Positions 1-6,745 are shown, counted from the stretch's first letter. The stretch: DNA of 15,737 bases from Desulfobulbus sp. (GCA_028684915.1 JAQUEZ010000144.1:1-15737); one strand, 5' to 3'. Made by a program: numbers and translations. Notes: generated from the letters alone by a model not told the origin.

Positions 1-38
1 ACCTGCCGTAACTTCAAAAGCTTCTCCCACTTCTCCGT

Positions 39-67
39 TTGACAAAGCGCACGGGGGAGTGTATAAA
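39..67 (+). promoter_or_regulatory. Sigma70-type promoter of the tRNA-Leu gene
   Basis: A perfect -35 hexamer TTGACA (39-44) is separated by 17 bases from TATAAA (62-67). This places the transcription start about 7 bases further on, just before the first base of the tRNA at 78. Both hexamers and the spacing are read directly from the sequence. Confidence 0.85.
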
Positions 68-77
68 ATCTCAGCCT

Positions 78-163
78 GCCCGGATGGCGGAACTGGTAGA
101 CGCAAGGGACTTAAAATCCCTCGGCCTCTGGCTGTACGAGTTCGATTCTCGTTCCGGGTACCA
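78..163 (+). tRNA. tRNA-Leu (anticodon UAA)
   Basis: The 7-bp acceptor stem GCCCGGA pairs with TCCGGGT, with one G-T pair at the end. The anticodon arm is AGGGA-CTTAAAA-TCCCT, giving anticodon TAA (UAA), which decodes UUA/UUG leucine codons. The long variable arm typical of class II tRNAs is present, as is the T-arm ACGAG-TTCGATT-CTCGT. The 3' CCA is encoded (161-163), so the gene is complete at 86 bases. A consensus promoter lies just upstream and a hairpin terminator 10 bases downstream, so it is a single-gene transcription unit. The integrase gene immediately downstream suggests that the 3' half of this tRNA served as the attachment site of an integrated element. Confidence 0.96.
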
Positions 164-172
164 AAAGAAAAC

Positions 173-215
173 AAGGGCTAACATCTTGATAATATATAGA
201 TGTTAGCCCTTTTTC
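173..215 (+). terminator. Rho-independent terminator of tRNA-Leu
   Basis: A perfect 13-bp inverted repeat (174-186 with 198-210), extended by one A-T pair, has an 11-base AT-rich loop. It is followed by TTTTC on the plus strand. It lies right after the CCA end and should end the tRNA transcript before the integrase. Confidence 0.88.
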
Positions 216-249
216 TTTATCCTCTCCTCCCCCGCCCTTCCCAATCTAT

Positions 250-279
250 TTGCTTTCTCGTGCTCTTTCTTGCTATATT
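250..279 (+). promoter_or_regulatory. Candidate integrase promoter
   Basis: TATATT (274-279, 5 of 6 to the -10 consensus) is preceded at 18 bases by a weak -35, TTGCTT (250-255). Predicted initiation near 286 lies about 40 bases before the preferred integrase start codon. A TTG at 250 would open the reading frame earlier, but it lies inside this promoter and has no ribosome binding site. Confidence 0.4.
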
Positions 280-292
280 TTGACAGAGAAAA

Positions 293-312
293 TGGAACAA
301 AAGTGGAACAAA
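293..312 (+). repeat. Tandem TGGAACAAA repeat before the integrase
   Basis: TGGAACAAA occurs at 293-301 and again at 304-312, 11 bases apart, which is one helical turn. The pair sits between the putative integrase promoter and its start codon. Paired direct repeats of this kind near int genes can be arm-type sites for the integrase or sites for an excisionase; that role is inference. Confidence 0.5.
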
Positions 313-327
313 TACGAGGGGTGCAGA

Positions 328-1380
328 ATGGCAAGAATCCTCACAAGAAAAGGGAAAAGGAAGACATCCTATACGGTCACTGTACGCGTAAAAGGATTTG
401 ATTCGCTCAGTAGAACCTTTGATACCAAAGGGGAAGCCCGGACCTGGGCTGCTGAAATTGAATCGAACATGAAAAATCAAAGATTTAAAGATCCTCGCCG
501 CGCTCAACAGACTTTTAGCGATGCGCTGGACCGTTATATCGAAACGGTCACCTCACAAAAAGCATTGACGACGCAAGAGCGAGAAAAGAGAATTGCAAAA
601 ATTCTGAAAGAGAAACTCGGCAGAAATACACTGTTGCCCGATATCACCCCATCCGTTGTCGCAAAATATAGAGATCAACGTTTAGAGGTGGTGTCCGCGT
701 ATGCCGTGCGGCTAGAATTGGCTCTCCTGTCTCACCTTTTTCTAAAAGCATGCAAGGAATGGGAACTTCCCCTCGAAAATCCGGTGAAGTCCATTGAACG
801 GCCAAAGGTTCCCAAGGGAAGAATATTATTCCTCAAAGAAGATGAAGCGATTCGGCTCCTCAAGGAATGCAAGGCTAGTCGCAATAAAATGCTCTACCCC
901 TATGTGCTGGTTCTCCTGCAAACCGCAATGAGGCCAAGCGAAGCGGCTGGTTTACGGTGGAATCAAATCGATTTTGAGCGCCGGGCTCTCACTCTATTGA
1001 TCACAAAAAATGAACCCCGAACTGTCCCACTCACCAAAACTGTGTTAGAAGTACTGGGAAAGTTGAAAAATTCTAACCCGAGCAGTGAATTTGTTTTTCT
1101 CAATGGAGAAGGTAAAAGCCTACACGCTCAAAACATCCCGTCTTCCCGTTTTCGGCCGTCCTTTGACAAAGCACGAGCACGAGCCCAATTACCGTCATTG
1201 CATATGCATGATCTTCGGCATACTGCCGCCAGTCATATGCTCATGGCAGGTACCGATATTCGAACTTTAGCTGCAATCCTGGGCCACAGCACCCTTCAGA
1301 TGGTTCTTCGCTACACCCATCTTCTCGATGAACATAAATTGAAAGCCGTTGACCGAATTAATTCTCTTGGCATTGAATAA
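328..1380 (+). CDS. Tyrosine recombinase (site-specific integrase)
   Basis: A 350-residue phage/island-type integrase that would recombine the tRNA attachment site with the element's own site. The N-terminal ~60 residues, rich in Lys and Arg with short beta-like stretches, fit an arm-binding domain. Residues ~62-150 fit the core-binding SAM-like domain and ~165-350 the catalytic domain. All catalytic residues are visible: R202 (TAMRPSEAAGL), K227, H294 and R297 (HDLRH), H320 (LGHS) and nucleophile Y329 (RYTH). I chose ATG 328 because GAGGGG (316-321) lies at good distance; the earlier ATG at 292 and TTG at 250 have no ribosome binding site. It lies downstream of tRNA-Leu and reads away from it, the usual layout for tRNA-targeting islands. 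Its DNA looks more AT-rich than the rest of the window, consistent with transfer. The last 23 bases overlap the convergent HU gene. Confidence 0.95.
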   Translation: MARILTRKGKRKTSYTVTVRVKGFDSLSRTFDTKGEARTWAAEIESNMKNQRFKDPRRAQQTFSDALDRYIETVTSQKALTTQEREKRIAKILKEKLGRNTLLPDITPSVVAKYRDQRLEVVSAYAVRLELALLSHLFLKACKEWELPLENPVKSIERPKVPKGRILFLKEDEAIRLLKECKASRNKMLYPYVLVLLQTAMRPSEAAGLRWNQIDFERRALTLLITKNEPRTVPLTKTVLEVLGKLKNSNPSSEFVFLNGEGKSLHAQNIPSSRFRPSFDKARARAQLPSLHMHDLRHTAASHMLMAGTDIRTLAAILGHSTLQMVLRYTHLLDEHKLKAVDRINSLGIE

Positions 1381-1642
1381 CGCTGTCGAGCTTAGAACCA
1401 AGTTTAAATTTTACCACTTTTTTAGCTGGAATTGTGATTGTTTCTCCCGATTTCGGATTTCGTCCTTCACGAGCAGCCCGCTCGGAGACAGAGAAGGTGC
1501 CAAATCCCACCAAGGTTACCTTGTCTCCGCTCTTCATCGCCTCTGCGATGGCAGAAAAGACGTTATTGACCACCTGCTCAGCGGCGGCCTTGCTCAAGGC
1601 GCTTTCTTTTGCGACCTTATCGATCAACTCGGTTTTGTTCAT
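1358..1642 (-). CDS. HU/IHF-family DNA-binding protein
   Basis: A 94-residue nucleoid protein that would bind and bend DNA as a dimer. It shows the family landmarks: an N-terminal helical part (MNKTELIDKV), the GFGTF core at residues 46-50, and the DNA-clasping beta arm with RNP at 61-63 followed by the SGETITIPA stretch and AKKVVKFK. Family members usually have about 90 residues; here a short extra tail (QCQEN) is encoded on DNA shared with the 3' end of the integrase. GGAG lies at suitable distance upstream of the ATG at 1642. It follows the preceding minus-strand gene after a 96-base gap that holds a hairpin, so it may be transcribed separately. HU or IHF often serves as accessory factor for tyrosine recombinases, but a housekeeping role is equally possible. 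Confidence 0.93.
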   Translation of the reverse strand: MNKTELIDKVAKESALSKAAAEQVVNNVFSAIAEAMKSGDKVTLVGFGTFSVSERAAREGRNPKSGETITIPAKKVVKFKLGSKLDSVIQCQEN

Positions 1643-1699
1643 GATTGCTCCATGTAGGGGGGGATCTGAAAAACCGCTTCATGGCATGCGAAATAGCAG

Positions 1700-1721
1700 A
1701 CCTTGCCCCTCAAGGCAAGGT
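1700..1721 (-). terminator. Hairpin between the coupling operon and HU gene
   Basis: ACCTTGCC (1700-1707) pairs perfectly with GGCAAGGT (1714-1721) across a 6-base loop. Read on the minus strand, the hairpin is followed by a weak T-containing stretch (TCTGCTATTT). It may end or attenuate transcription from the five-gene operon upstream. The T tract is poor, so termination is uncertain. Confidence 0.4.
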
Positions 1722-1738
1722 GCAATTGCCTTGGTGGG

Positions 1739-2140
1739 TCATGCATCGGTCGAAACCGCGCCCTCTGTGTCACGCGAAGCCTCTTCACTCTTCTCCTGGG
1801 CCTTGAGCAACTCCAAATAATCTTTAATTTCATTGGGGGCATAGTAGCGGAAATTGACCTTCCGGCTGAGTCGTGCAGTGAAATCAGAAAAGGCCATCAC
1901 GATCTCTTGCCCCTCCTTCATCAAGGCAACCCCTTCTTCATAGGTGATACCGCCCATCTCTCCCAGCCGGCCCTTGAAATTGGCATAGGCCATGTCAAAT
2001 TGCCGCAGAATGCTGAACATAGTCGAACCAATCGGCGAGTTGACCCGCATGACCCGGGAGCCCTTTTCCTTCACCAGATTGATTTTCTTCTCCTCAATCT
2101 CCTGCCAAGAGGGACGCTGTTTTTTCTCTTCGTGTTCCAT
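1739..2140 (-). CDS. Small soluble protein of the coupling operon, unknown function
   Basis: 133 residues, no signal peptide or membrane segment. The N-terminal third is highly charged (many Lys and Glu). The middle (~32-90) looks helical around the phrase SPIGSTMFSILRQFD, and the tail (~110-133) is acidic and probably disordered. The middle vaguely recalls the AcaB/DUF1845 family found in integrative conjugative elements, which also has a Ser-x-x-Gly ... Phe-Asp segment, but I would not assign it on that. GGAGG lies 7 bases before the ATG. It is the last gene of the minus-strand run, 20 bases after the membrane protein gene, and probably works with it. The function is not recognised. Confidence 0.72.
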   Translation of the reverse strand: MEHEEKKQRPSWQEIEEKKINLVKEKGSRVMRVNSPIGSTMFSILRQFDMAYANFKGRLGEMGGITYEEGVALMKEGQEIVMAFSDFTARLSRKVNFRYYAPNEIKDYLELLKAQEKSEEASRDTEGAVSTDA

Positions 2141-2160
2141 GATTGAACCTCCATTGCTGG

Positions 2161-2877
2161 TTAAGCAGAAATACGTTGGATGTTGCGCTTGATCCGGTGG
2201 CGATGCCAGCAGTCAAGCAGATAGACCGATCCGTAGGGAAACACCGCCGCCAACACCATGAGCAGGCTGCTCTTGGTGGCCAGCGGTACCAGGTGCGGCT
2301 TGATGGCAAAGAAACCGAGGTAGATTTTGTGGGCTCTTGCGCCGAACTGGCTGGCCAGCCGGCCGATATTCTCCGGGGTGCTCAAGCGGAACAGGACCAG
2401 ATAGATGACATAGACCAGGAAGGCCTTGAGCAGCAGGGAGAGGGCCCGGCCGGAGAGCAGGGAGTTAACCGCCTTGCGGGTGATATTGCCGATAAAATAG
2501 CGGCTGATATAGCTGCACATGAGGGTGTTGATGATCAGGGGCAAGTAGGGGATGCAGCCAAAGAGCAGATGGCTGAACCAGTCGAGATGGAGAAAAACAA
2601 AGGGGAAGAGGTAGAAGTGGAACACCGGAAACAGTAGCACCACGGCAATCCCCTCATTGAAGCCACTTCTTAGGCCGATCTTGAAGAAATCGATGGTCCG
2701 CTCCAGGGTGAGAAACTCGGCTGGAATGTTCTGCCCCTTGCTCTCGATCACATAGAACTGCTGAATCTCGGAGATGGCACTGAGCAGGTTGACCGGCTTG
2801 TAGATCCGGCCTCCATCTGTGGTGATGATCTGGGCATTGGTGTCGTTTACCCCTTTGGCTTCCCGTTCCTTGGCCAT
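2161..2877 (-). CDS. Multi-pass membrane protein of the coupling operon
   Basis: 238 residues. The soluble N-terminal ~75 residues are followed by hydrophobic segments at about 77-100, 104-126, 143-163 and 196-221, so about four passes. The C-terminus is short and basic (HRHRIKRN). The start ATG shares one base with the stop of the HD gene (TGATG), and AGGTGAG lies just upstream, which suggests translational coupling. I do not recognise the family. Because the TraD-like ATPase of this operon lacks its own membrane domain, this protein could supply the inner-membrane platform. That is inference from gene order only. Confidence 0.82.
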   Translation of the reverse strand: MAKEREAKGVNDTNAQIITTDGGRIYKPVNLLSAISEIQQFYVIESKGQNIPAEFLTLERTIDFFKIGLRSGFNEGIAVVLLFPVFHFYLFPFVFLHLDWFSHLLFGCIPYLPLIINTLMCSYISRYFIGNITRKAVNSLLSGRALSLLLKAFLVYVIYLVLFRLSTPENIGRLASQFGARAHKIYLGFFAIKPHLVPLATKSSLLMVLAAVFPYGSVYLLDCWHRHRIKRNIQRISA

Positions 2878-4295
2878 CAGCTCACCTGGTCACTGCCGGT
2901 ATAAGGACTGACACTGATGATGTCGCGGAGCAGATCCGGCTTGCCCCGTTCCATCTCGGAAATAGAACCGAAGGCCTCGGCATGGAAGGGGGTGTAGTAG
3001 CCCCGCATCTCCTTGCTGTGCTTCCTGGTCACCAGGAAATAGCCGCCAAAATAGGTGGCTTTGATCAAATGGGTGGCAATCACTTCATGCTCCCGACGCA
3101 GGAACTGAACAACACTGAATAGCACCTCGCGCATGGTCGGATCACCCTGGGCCATGGTGGCGATCTCCATGCAACCGGCCGCTTGAGCCTGTTTTCGGGC
3201 CATCTCCTCCAGCACCTTGACCTGGAAATAGACCAGGCCATCGGCCATGGAAAAGGCGAAAAATCGCCGGCCATCAAGCCGGTTAATGTAGGGCTTGAGT
3301 AGGGCCAAGTAGCCAGCGGCATCGAACCATCTGGAGATGTCCATCCGTTGGGGGGGCGCGATCTCACCCCGGCTTGGCGCAGGATCGATGGATTCCCCAT
3401 AGATGTCAGCCTGCACCCGCTGCACCGCTTCCCGGGATGATGGTTGCGGCGGCTTCTCTTTCGCTTCCTCTTCGTTCGACTCCTTGATTTCCTCGGTTGC
3501 CTGTACTCCCACCCAACGCTCCAGTTCCTGCTGCCGTGCCTGCTGATCAGCCTTCTTGAGGGTCTTGCCCAGCAGACCCTCTGTCAGCTTGTGGTGCATC
3601 TTGATCGCCCGAAGGATATCCTCCTTGCGGGAGAGTTCCTTGAACCCGGGGATGGCCGAAATGATGGCGCCGGCAGCCAGGGGATGTTCGCCCAGGGCGT
3701 AGAGCGAACCCCGCGCTGATTTCAGTTTACCCAGGTCATGGGCAAGGGCCGCCACCATGGTATCCGGGATCACATGCCAGGCCTGATGGTCGGAGAGCAG
3801 GTTAACCACCTGCTCGGCTACGTTGAAGGAATGATCGAGTAGGGTGGTCTTAGCCAGGATTCGATAGGTGTTCTGTTCCCAGGCTGCTTCCACATCACCC
3901 TGGACATCGACCACCGAAGGGCACTGCCCTTCACGGTCGAGCAGGTGAATAATTTCTAAACAGACAGCCCGTTGCCTAGGTGCCTGGTTGAAAAAAGACC
4001 AGGTACGCAACTGGCTGGCAAAAGAGAGCGAGCGTGGATGTGACAGCTCAATCTTCTCAATCCCTTCAGCGATTACTTGCTCGTTCCGCCAGAGATAGGC
4101 CAGCTCCGAGATATGCTTCACCCCCTCTATCCGGGTGGAGGTTTTGGGCCTGATCCACCGCTGCGAAAGCGCACTCAGGGTCATCTGCTCCAGGAACGAG
4201 GGATCCTGCTCCTCATTCCGCAGCACCAGTATGCCGGCAAGGACCAACAACATCAGCGCCACCCCCAGGGTGACTGTCGGCCAGATGCTCAGCAT
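2877..4295 (-). CDS. Membrane-anchored HD-domain protein, TraI/MOBH-relaxase-like position
   Basis: 472 residues. One N-terminal transmembrane helix (residues ~5-25) is followed by a cytoplasmic body. An HD metal-binding domain is seen at ~150-235: H155 (LLDHS), H186-D187 with K190 (AHDLGK), H204 (GEHPLAAG) and H234-H235 (KMHHK). A Gln/Glu-rich linker (~245-290) leads to a C-terminal domain (~300-472) of unknown fold. HD-domain proteins are metal phosphohydrolases. In SXT/ICE-type elements the MOBH relaxase TraI carries an HD-type domain and is encoded beside TraD, as here. This protein is shorter and lacks the His cluster that normally precedes the LLDH motif in TraI_2 proteins, so relaxase function is unproven. 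The TTG three bases upstream is less likely than ATG 4295, whose first base overlaps the traD-like stop (TGATG). Confidence 0.82.
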   Translation of the reverse strand: MLSIWPTVTLGVALMLLVLAGILVLRNEEQDPSFLEQMTLSALSQRWIRPKTSTRIEGVKHISELAYLWRNEQVIAEGIEKIELSHPRSLSFASQLRTWSFFNQAPRQRAVCLEIIHLLDREGQCPSVVDVQGDVEAAWEQNTYRILAKTTLLDHSFNVAEQVVNLLSDHQAWHVIPDTMVAALAHDLGKLKSARGSLYALGEHPLAAGAIISAIPGFKELSRKEDILRAIKMHHKLTEGLLGKTLKKADQQARQQELERWVGVQATEEIKESNEEEAKEKPPQPSSREAVQRVQADIYGESIDPAPSRGEIAPPQRMDISRWFDAAGYLALLKPYINRLDGRRFFAFSMADGLVYFQVKVLEEMARKQAQAAGCMEIATMAQGDPTMREVLFSVVQFLRREHEVIATHLIKATYFGGYFLVTRKHSKEMRGYYTPFHAEAFGSISEMERGKPDLLRDIISVSPYTGSDQVS

Positions 4296-5665
4296 CAACC
4301 GCTCTTCACTTGCTTTTTGATGATCGTCTCCCCGGCCAGGTCAGGAAAGATCACTTTGAGCCTGCCCGTCTCGACGTTGGCGGTCACCCCCTTGTAGGTG
4401 CCGGAGTAGGTGATGAGGAAGAGTTCGCGGGGTTTCATCTTGAGGATCTCGCTTGGCTTGATCCGCACCTCTTCGGTCTCACGGATAGCGATATTGCCAC
4501 CCAGGGAGATGATGGGGGAAAACCGTTTCTCTTCCCCCAAATGTTCGGAGACATAATTTGCGGTGCTGGGATCCGGCACCCGCATGAAAAGCTTGGTATT
4601 GCAGTTGTCGAGGATAGTGTTGGCCCGGTCCTCGCCGACCTCGGCGTATAACTGGCTGATCGATTGGCAGTAGCCGTGGATGAACACCCCGGCCCCACCG
4701 GCCTTGGCAAAGAGGTCTTCGATCCCTTGGTAGAGGACCGACTGGGCCTCGTCGATATGGAGCACCAGTGACGGCGTCACATTCCTCCCCGAAGAATAGA
4801 CCCGGCCGACAAAGGCCTGGATCATGGAGATGATCACCTTGCCAGCGGTGTAGGCAGCCCGCTTGGTCAACAACGAGCCCAACTGCACCACCAGGATGAT
4901 GCCCTTGCCCTCTTCCAACCGTTGGATGAAGCGGTTCTCGTCGGCCTTGCCAATGATCTTGCCGACATTGCCCGAGGTCAGCTCGGTGAGTGCCACCCGT
5001 AGCGAGCTGGCCACCTTGGAATAGTAGTCCGCCGGAGTCGAGAGGATCTTCTGGATGTCCAGGGAGAGCTGTTTGGCCTCCGGGCTGTCGATGTAGTCGA
5101 TCTTCTCTTTGAGCTGCTCCAGATCCTGGTGGCTGATGTGGTTCTTGATGTCGTTGAGGTTGAACGATGGCTTTGTTCCGGCCTGCTCAGCCAGCATAAT
5201 CAGGGCCTGGACCACCACAAGACTGACCTCGTAGGCCACGCCGAAAAAGTAGGGTTCCCGACCGATGGCCACCCCGGCGGTGATATGGGCCACCAGTTCC
5301 TCGGGCATGTAGTAGGAGGATAAGGGGTCGAGGATGGCGCTATACTGAGGAAAGATCGGCGTGATCAGCATCAGATCGTCGAGCCGGTCCGTCTCATGGG
5401 CCAGTTGGGTGATCTTGGAGAACAGATCGATATCACCCTTGGGATCAATTGCCACCACCGAATACCCCTTGCAGATATCCTGCTCGATGATGTGCTCCAT
5501 GATCCGGGTCTTGCCGACCCGGGTGGTCCCGAAGCACCAGAAATGCCCCTTGCGGTGGCTATCGGGCAAACCCAGTTCCATGACCGTTTGGGGATGATCG
5601 AGATGTACGCCTTGTCCGATATGGGTCCAGGGATTTTTTTGTTCTGTCGGTTCTGATGACTTCAT
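4295..5665 (-). CDS. TraD-like type IV coupling ATPase (SXT/TOL type), no membrane domain
   Basis: A 456-residue FtsK/HerA-superfamily motor of the kind that feeds DNA to a conjugation channel. Walker A is GTTRVGKT at residues 46-53, followed by the characteristic VVAIDPKGD (~71-79). Walker B is HIDEAQ with D295 and E296. GYCQS (~321-325) fits the motif III or sensor glutamine. The wording around Walker A closely matches TraD of SXT/TOL-type integrative elements. Those proteins start with a transmembrane region of over a hundred residues; here Walker A lies 46 residues from the start and I see no membrane helix. The start overlaps the stop of the preceding gene by four bases (ATGA), without a clear ribosome site, so translation is probably coupled. 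It sits between the NusA-like gene and the HD gene. Confidence 0.9.
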   Translation of the reverse strand: MKSSEPTEQKNPWTHIGQGVHLDHPQTVMELGLPDSHRKGHFWCFGTTRVGKTRIMEHIIEQDICKGYSVVAIDPKGDIDLFSKITQLAHETDRLDDLMLITPIFPQYSAILDPLSSYYMPEELVAHITAGVAIGREPYFFGVAYEVSLVVVQALIMLAEQAGTKPSFNLNDIKNHISHQDLEQLKEKIDYIDSPEAKQLSLDIQKILSTPADYYSKVASSLRVALTELTSGNVGKIIGKADENRFIQRLEEGKGIILVVQLGSLLTKRAAYTAGKVIISMIQAFVGRVYSSGRNVTPSLVLHIDEAQSVLYQGIEDLFAKAGGAGVFIHGYCQSISQLYAEVGEDRANTILDNCNTKLFMRVPDPSTANYVSEHLGEEKRFSPIISLGGNIAIRETEEVRIKPSEILKMKPRELFLITYSGTYKGVTANVETGRLKVIFPDLAGETIIKKQVKSG

Positions 5666-6402
5666 GGCAAGGCTTTGACGATCCGGACCTCGATCCGTTC
5701 CTGGAGTTCCCGGTCCACGGCGATGATCACCTCTCGCGGCAACCTTCTCGTGGTCAGAACAATGCTCTTGTGGCCGACGTAGCGTTTCAGGCAGCGGAAG
5801 TGAAACCGATGAGTCGCATCGCCCAGATGATGGCGAAGCAGATTCTCGGTCAGGGTCTTCGAGACCCGATCCAGGATGACTTTGGTGCGAGGGGTGCCGT
5901 TCAACAGCACCGGTTCGATTCGGCGCAGGTGGAAGGCCCGGCGTTGGCCAGGCTGAAAGCGGCCAGTATGACGTTCATGGAGGCCGATCCGGTTGACGGG
6001 ACAGATGGCGATAATCGGTTCGTCCGCGATGATCTCGGTTTCAACCAGGAGATGGTCGCCGGTCCTATTGCGGATGACCTCGCCCCAAAGCAGTCGCCGC
6101 TCAAAGGATTTGAGCAGGCGGACCTGCTTGACGACTGCGGCCATGGCCAAGTGATTTTCCAGAATGGTTTTGAACTGACTACGGGAGAGGAGAGCAGGAA
6201 GATCGAAAAGCTGTTGAACAGGAAGCCCGTTTAGTTTGCTGTAGGTCACAACCTCCAGTTGTATTCCTTCTCGAAGAAAAACCATGATCTCCTGCCGGTA
6301 CAACTGTGAAAAAAATAGCGTAAAGGCAGATTCGATTTCCTGGATAATCTCGGCTGTGGAAAGGGCGTGTCGACTGGCGAGCGACAGAATGATGGACTGC
6401 AT
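5662..6402 (-). CDS. S1/NusA-like RNA-binding protein heading the coupling operon
   Basis: 246 residues, soluble. The N-terminal ~60 residues resemble the NusA N-domain in pattern (an amphipathic helix followed by a strand). Residues ~107-194 follow the layout of the NusA S1 domain: a GEV start, a DEPIIAICPVNR strand pair like the NusA 'AILP' region, a Gly-bearing turn (PGQRR), and then a VILDRVSKTLTENLL segment in the place of the NusA 'LSRT..LL' helix. The last ~50 residues (KRYVGHKSIVLTT) look like the start of a KH module that is then cut short. True NusA has about 350-500 residues with two KH domains, so this would be a shortened, divergent relative. The assignment is by eye and remote. 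GGGAG lies before the ATG at 6402. It is the first gene of the operon. Confidence 0.72.
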   Translation of the reverse strand: MQSIILSLASRHALSTAEIIQEIESAFTLFFSQLYRQEIMVFLREGIQLEVVTYSKLNGLPVQQLFDLPALLSRSQFKTILENHLAMAAVVKQVRLLKSFERRLLWGEVIRNRTGDHLLVETEIIADEPIIAICPVNRIGLHERHTGRFQPGQRRAFHLRRIEPVLLNGTPRTKVILDRVSKTLTENLLRHHLGDATHRFHFRCLKRYVGHKSIVLTTRRLPREVIIAVDRELQERIEVRIVKALP

Positions 6403-6471
6403 GCGTAATCATCTCCCTGGTGAAAATTGAAAAGGCGACCGTTCCAATCGGTCTCTTTTCTTTTTTCAGGG

Positions 6472-6484
6472 GTGATGACATCAC
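6472..6484. promoter_or_regulatory. GTGATG-A-CATCAC palindrome, possible operator
   Basis: A perfect inverted repeat with 6-base arms around a single A, about 70 bases upstream of the first gene of the coupling operon. Position and symmetry suit binding of a dimeric repressor. No regulator gene is recognised nearby, so this is a candidate only. Confidence 0.35.
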
Positions 6485-6598
6485 ACCTGCAGCGTGACAT
6501 CGTTTTGGAGGTAGATAAGGAGGGAAATAGGGGGTGTCTCAGGGGATAGCTGAAAGAATATTCGACTAACAACGATAGGCGGAAACGTATTCAATGCA

Positions 6599-6613
6599 TT
6601 GTATTTAATACAA
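6599..6613. repeat. 15-base AT palindrome TTGTATT-T-AATACAA
   Basis: Perfect 7-base arms around one T. It lies 133 bases past the stop of the TorD-type gene and about 190 bases upstream of the coupling operon. It could be an operator or a weak hairpin, but it lacks the GC-rich stem of a terminator. Confidence 0.35.
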
Positions 6614-6745
6614 ATTTATCCGCTGCCACCCTCCGGAAAAGGTTTCATCGCAATGGACTTCATTTTTCCCAACAATGCGATTTGGTAAGAGAAAACTGGT
6701 TGTTTGGAATAAGCTGGCTTTACTTGGAATCCTTCAAAGATCCGG

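Larger units (their letters stand above)
6403..6745. other. 343-base intergenic region with operon promoters/leader
   Basis: This gap separates the end of the TorD-type gene from the start of the coupling operon; both are read on the minus strand. It holds the leader of the coupling operon, a GACCG/CGGTC hairpin (6436-6452), a palindrome at 6472-6484, a purine-rich stretch on the plus strand (about 6507-6548) and an AT palindrome at 6599-6613. I find no convincing gene, no strong promoter hexamer pair and no strong terminator for the molybdoenzyme operon. Confidence 0.6.

Noticed and set aside
1434..1820. Plus-strand frame of 128 codons
   Set aside because: Antisense to HU and to the end of the 133-residue gene; no ribosome site and no motif.
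2143..2637. Plus-strand open frame of 164 codons
   Set aside because: Lies wholly antisense to the 238-residue membrane protein gene, Gln/Glu-rich with no family pattern; the minus-strand frame has coupling, a ribosome site and membrane helices.
5656..6234. Plus-strand open frame of 192 codons
   Set aside because: Antisense shadow of the NusA-like gene, with no ribosome site and no recognisable motif.
6507..6548. G-rich stretch as a four-run G-quadruplex
   Set aside because: Only three runs of three or more G are present; the fourth is interrupted (GGAGG), so the case is weak.
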